Assembly: GCF_006980705.1 (NCBI RefSeq)
Contig: NZ_SBHO01000010.1
Location: 22,086-86,085 of the forward strand
Reading direction: 5' to 3'
Source: Tepidiphilus olei
GTDB taxonomy: Bacteria > Pseudomonadota > Gammaproteobacteria > Burkholderiales > Rhodocyclaceae
Length of the DNA: 64,000 nt
Below the pieces are notes generated by a model that was not told where the DNA came from, made no database searches, and worked only from the letters and a program-made list of their open reading frames with translations. Below, in pieces: positions 62,373 to 64,000 of the stretch (within the stretch, counting starts at the first letter, position 1; every line of letters begins with the position of its first letter). Both the position numbers and the translations under genes were made by a program.

Positions 62373-64000
62373 ATGGCCAGCACCCCTGCCACCACGCCCG
62401 CCGTGGCCACCCCCCTTGCGTCGCTCGACGACCGCTATCGCGTCACTGGACGCGTCTATCTCACCGGCTACCAGGCACTCGTGCGCCTGCTGCTCATCCA
62501 GCGCGAGCGCGACGAAGCCGCCGGGCTCAACACGGCCGGTTTCGTCTCCGGCTACCGGGGCTCGCCGCTCGGCGGACTCGATCAGACTTTGTGGCGCGCC
62601 AAGGAGCATCTACGCTCGCATCACGTCGTCTTCCAGCCCGGCGTCAATGAAGATCTCGCCGCCACCGCCGTCTGGGGCACCCAGCAAGTGGGGCTCTTTC
62701 CCGGAGCCAAATACGACGGCGTCTTCGCCATGTGGTACGGCAAGGGACCGGGGGTCGATCGCTGCGGCGACGTCTTCCGCCATGCCAATGCCGCCGGCAC
62801 TTCGCGCTTCGGTGGCGTGCTTGCCGTGGCTGGCGACGACCATGCCGCCAAGTCCTCCACACTACCGCACCAGACCGACCACGTCTTCAAGGCGCTGATG
62901 ATGCCAGTGCTCGCCCCGGCCGGCGTGCAGGAATACCTCGACCTGGGCATCCACGGTTACGCCCTGTCGCGCTACTGCGGCTGCTGGGTGGCCTTCAAGG
63001 CTCTCGCCGACACGGTGGAAACCTCGGCCTCGATTGACGTCGATCCCTTCCGCATCGAAACACGCATCCCCGAGGACTTCCCCCTGCCGCCCGACGGGCT
63101 CAACATCCGCTGGCCCGATCCGCCGCTGGTGCAGGAGAAACGGCTGCTGCACCACAAGCTCTACGCCGCACTCGCCTACTGCCGCGCCAACGGGCTCAAT
63201 CACGTGGTCATCGATTCGCCGCAGCCGCGCCTGGGCATCATCACCTCCGGAAAAGCCTATCTGGACGTGCGCCAGGCGCTCGACGATCTGGGCATCGACG
63301 AGGAGCTCGCCGCCCGAATCGGCATTCGTGTCTACAAAGTCGGCATGGTCTGGCCACTCGAGGCCGAAGGCGTGCGCCGCTTCGCCGAAGGGCTCGAGGA
63401 GATCCTCGTCGTCGAGGAGAAACGCCAGCTCATCGAATACCAGCTCAAGGAAGAACTCTACAACTGGCGTGAGGACGTGCGCCCGCGAGTGATCGGCAAA
63501 TTCGACGAAAAAGGTGAATGGGCGCACATCCTGCGCCCCGATGGCAAAGTGGACCACGGTCAGTGGCTGTTGCCTGCCGCGGGGGAGCTCAACCCGTCGC
63601 AGATCGCCCGGGTGATCGCCCAGCGCATCGCGCGTTTCTACACCTCCGAGCACATCCGCGAGCGCCTGGCCTTCCTCGACGCGAGCGAACGCGCCCTCAC
63701 CGTTCGCCCTCCCGTCGCTGAGCGCATCCCCACTTTCTGCCCCGGATGCCCGCACAACACCTCCACGCACGTGCCAGAAGGAAGCCGGGCGCTGGCCGGT
63801 ATCGGCTGTCATTACATGGTCACCTGGATGCCCGAACGACGCACGGCCACGTTCACCCACATGGGCGGAGAGGGCGTCCCCTGGGTCGGTCAAGCCCCTT
63901 TCACCGAAGAGCGCCACCTCTTCGCCAACATGGGCGACGGTACCTACTTCCACTCGGGCATCCTCGCCATCCGCCAGGCGGTGGCCGCCGGGGTCAATAT
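62373..64000 (+). CDS. Indolepyruvate:ferredoxin oxidoreductase family protein, 5' part
   Basis: The first 542 codons of a large 2-oxoacid:ferredoxin oxidoreductase; the gene continues past the right edge. The pyrimidine/ThDP-binding region is visible in VSGYRGSPLGGLDQTLW, GVNEDLAATAVWGTQQ and YGKGPGVDRCGDVFRHANAAG, and the later CPGCPHNTSTHVPEG is the motif preceding the ThDP domain. The long form in proteobacteria (about 1,150 residues, alpha-gamma fusion) decarboxylates aryl or branched pyruvates to acyl-CoA with ferredoxin. A strong GGAGGAGA precedes the ATG at 62373. Confidence 0.9.
   Translation, partial: MASTPATTPAVATPLASLDDRYRVTGRVYLTGYQALVRLLLIQRERDEAAGLNTAGFVSGYRGSPLGGLDQTLWRAKEHLRSHHVVFQPGVNEDLAATAVWGTQQVGLFPGAKYDGVFAMWYGKGPGVDRCGDVFRHANAAGTSRFGGVLAVAGDDHAAKSSTLPHQTDHVFKALMMPVLAPAGVQEYLDLGIHGYALSRYCGCWVAFKALADTVETSASIDVDPFRIETRIPEDFPLPPDGLNIRWPDPPLVQEKRLLHHKLYAALAYCRANGLNHVVIDSPQPRLGIITSGKAYLDVRQALDDLGIDEELAARIGIRVYKVGMVWPLEAEGVRRFAEGLEEILVVEEKRQLIEYQLKEELYNWREDVRPRVIGKFDEKGEWAHILRPDGKVDHGQWLLPAAGELNPSQIARVIAQRIARFYTSEHIRERLAFLDASERALTVRPPVAERIPTFCPGCPHNTSTHVPEGSRALAGIGCHYMVTWMPERRTATFTHMGGEGVPWVGQAPFTEERHLFANMGDGTYFHSGILAIRQAVAAGVN

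Overview
The window is GC-rich, densely packed chromosomal DNA from a proteobacterium, most likely a betaproteobacterium. The suggestion rests on gene content: the cysI-DUF934-cysH-cysD-cysN layout, a fused mnhAB, a BPSS1780-type membrane protein, DUF2782 near polA, GTP-type PEP carboxykinase, and a long indolepyruvate:ferredoxin oxidoreductase. Species cannot be fixed from the sequence alone. No rRNA, tRNA or CRISPR array was seen.

Left accessory region (1-13.4 kb). Positions 1-3058 are the integrase end of an integrated element read on the minus strand: a P4-type tyrosine integrase, an unknown protein, an AlpA-like regulator and a primase that runs off the left edge. Two identical 10-bp palindromes 20 bp apart lie upstream of the regulator. 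Next come a frameshifted, truncated ISAs1-type transposase (3142-4202) and the tail of an IS481/IS3-like transposase (4227-4451). A complete Wadjet plasmid-defence locus follows (jetA, jetB, jetC, jetD; 4488-13197). Between jetC and jetD, on the same strand, sits an intact DUF262 protein with a C-terminal HNH/DUF1524-like nuclease motif. This five-gene arrangement is the most interesting feature of the window.

Catabolic region (13.4-25 kb). An alicyclic-acid cluster resembles the ali/bad genes of Rhodopseudomonas palustris: CoA ligase (aliA), acyl-CoA dehydrogenase (aliB), MarR regulator (badR), 2-hydroxycyclohexanecarboxyl-CoA dehydrogenase (badH) and a second acyl-CoA dehydrogenase. The ring hydratase and ring-opening hydrolase are not in the window. 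A 150-bp MITE-like repeat sits between aliB and badR and supplies both stop codons; a near-identical inverted copy lies at 54 kb. An Opp/Dpp-type ABC transporter operon with a fused double ATPase follows.

Core and housekeeping region (25-64 kb). In order: a beta-hydroxyacid dehydrogenase; a PAP2 phosphatase and YqiA-like esterase; an overlapping osmC-proVWX osmoprotection operon; a TRIC channel; divergent cysB and cysI-DUF934-cysHDN for sulfate assimilation, with a LysR-type operator between them; a six-subunit Mrp/Mnh Na+/H+ antiporter (AB fused) divergent from an IclR regulator; a D-Ala-D-Ala peptidase, pckG and an aminotransferase; a lytic transglycosylase and ampD; the cobUTSC lower cobalamin pathway; an MsbA-type exporter with polA; a LOG-family protein; nadD-rsfS-rlmH; and the 5' part of an indolepyruvate:ferredoxin oxidoreductase at the right edge.
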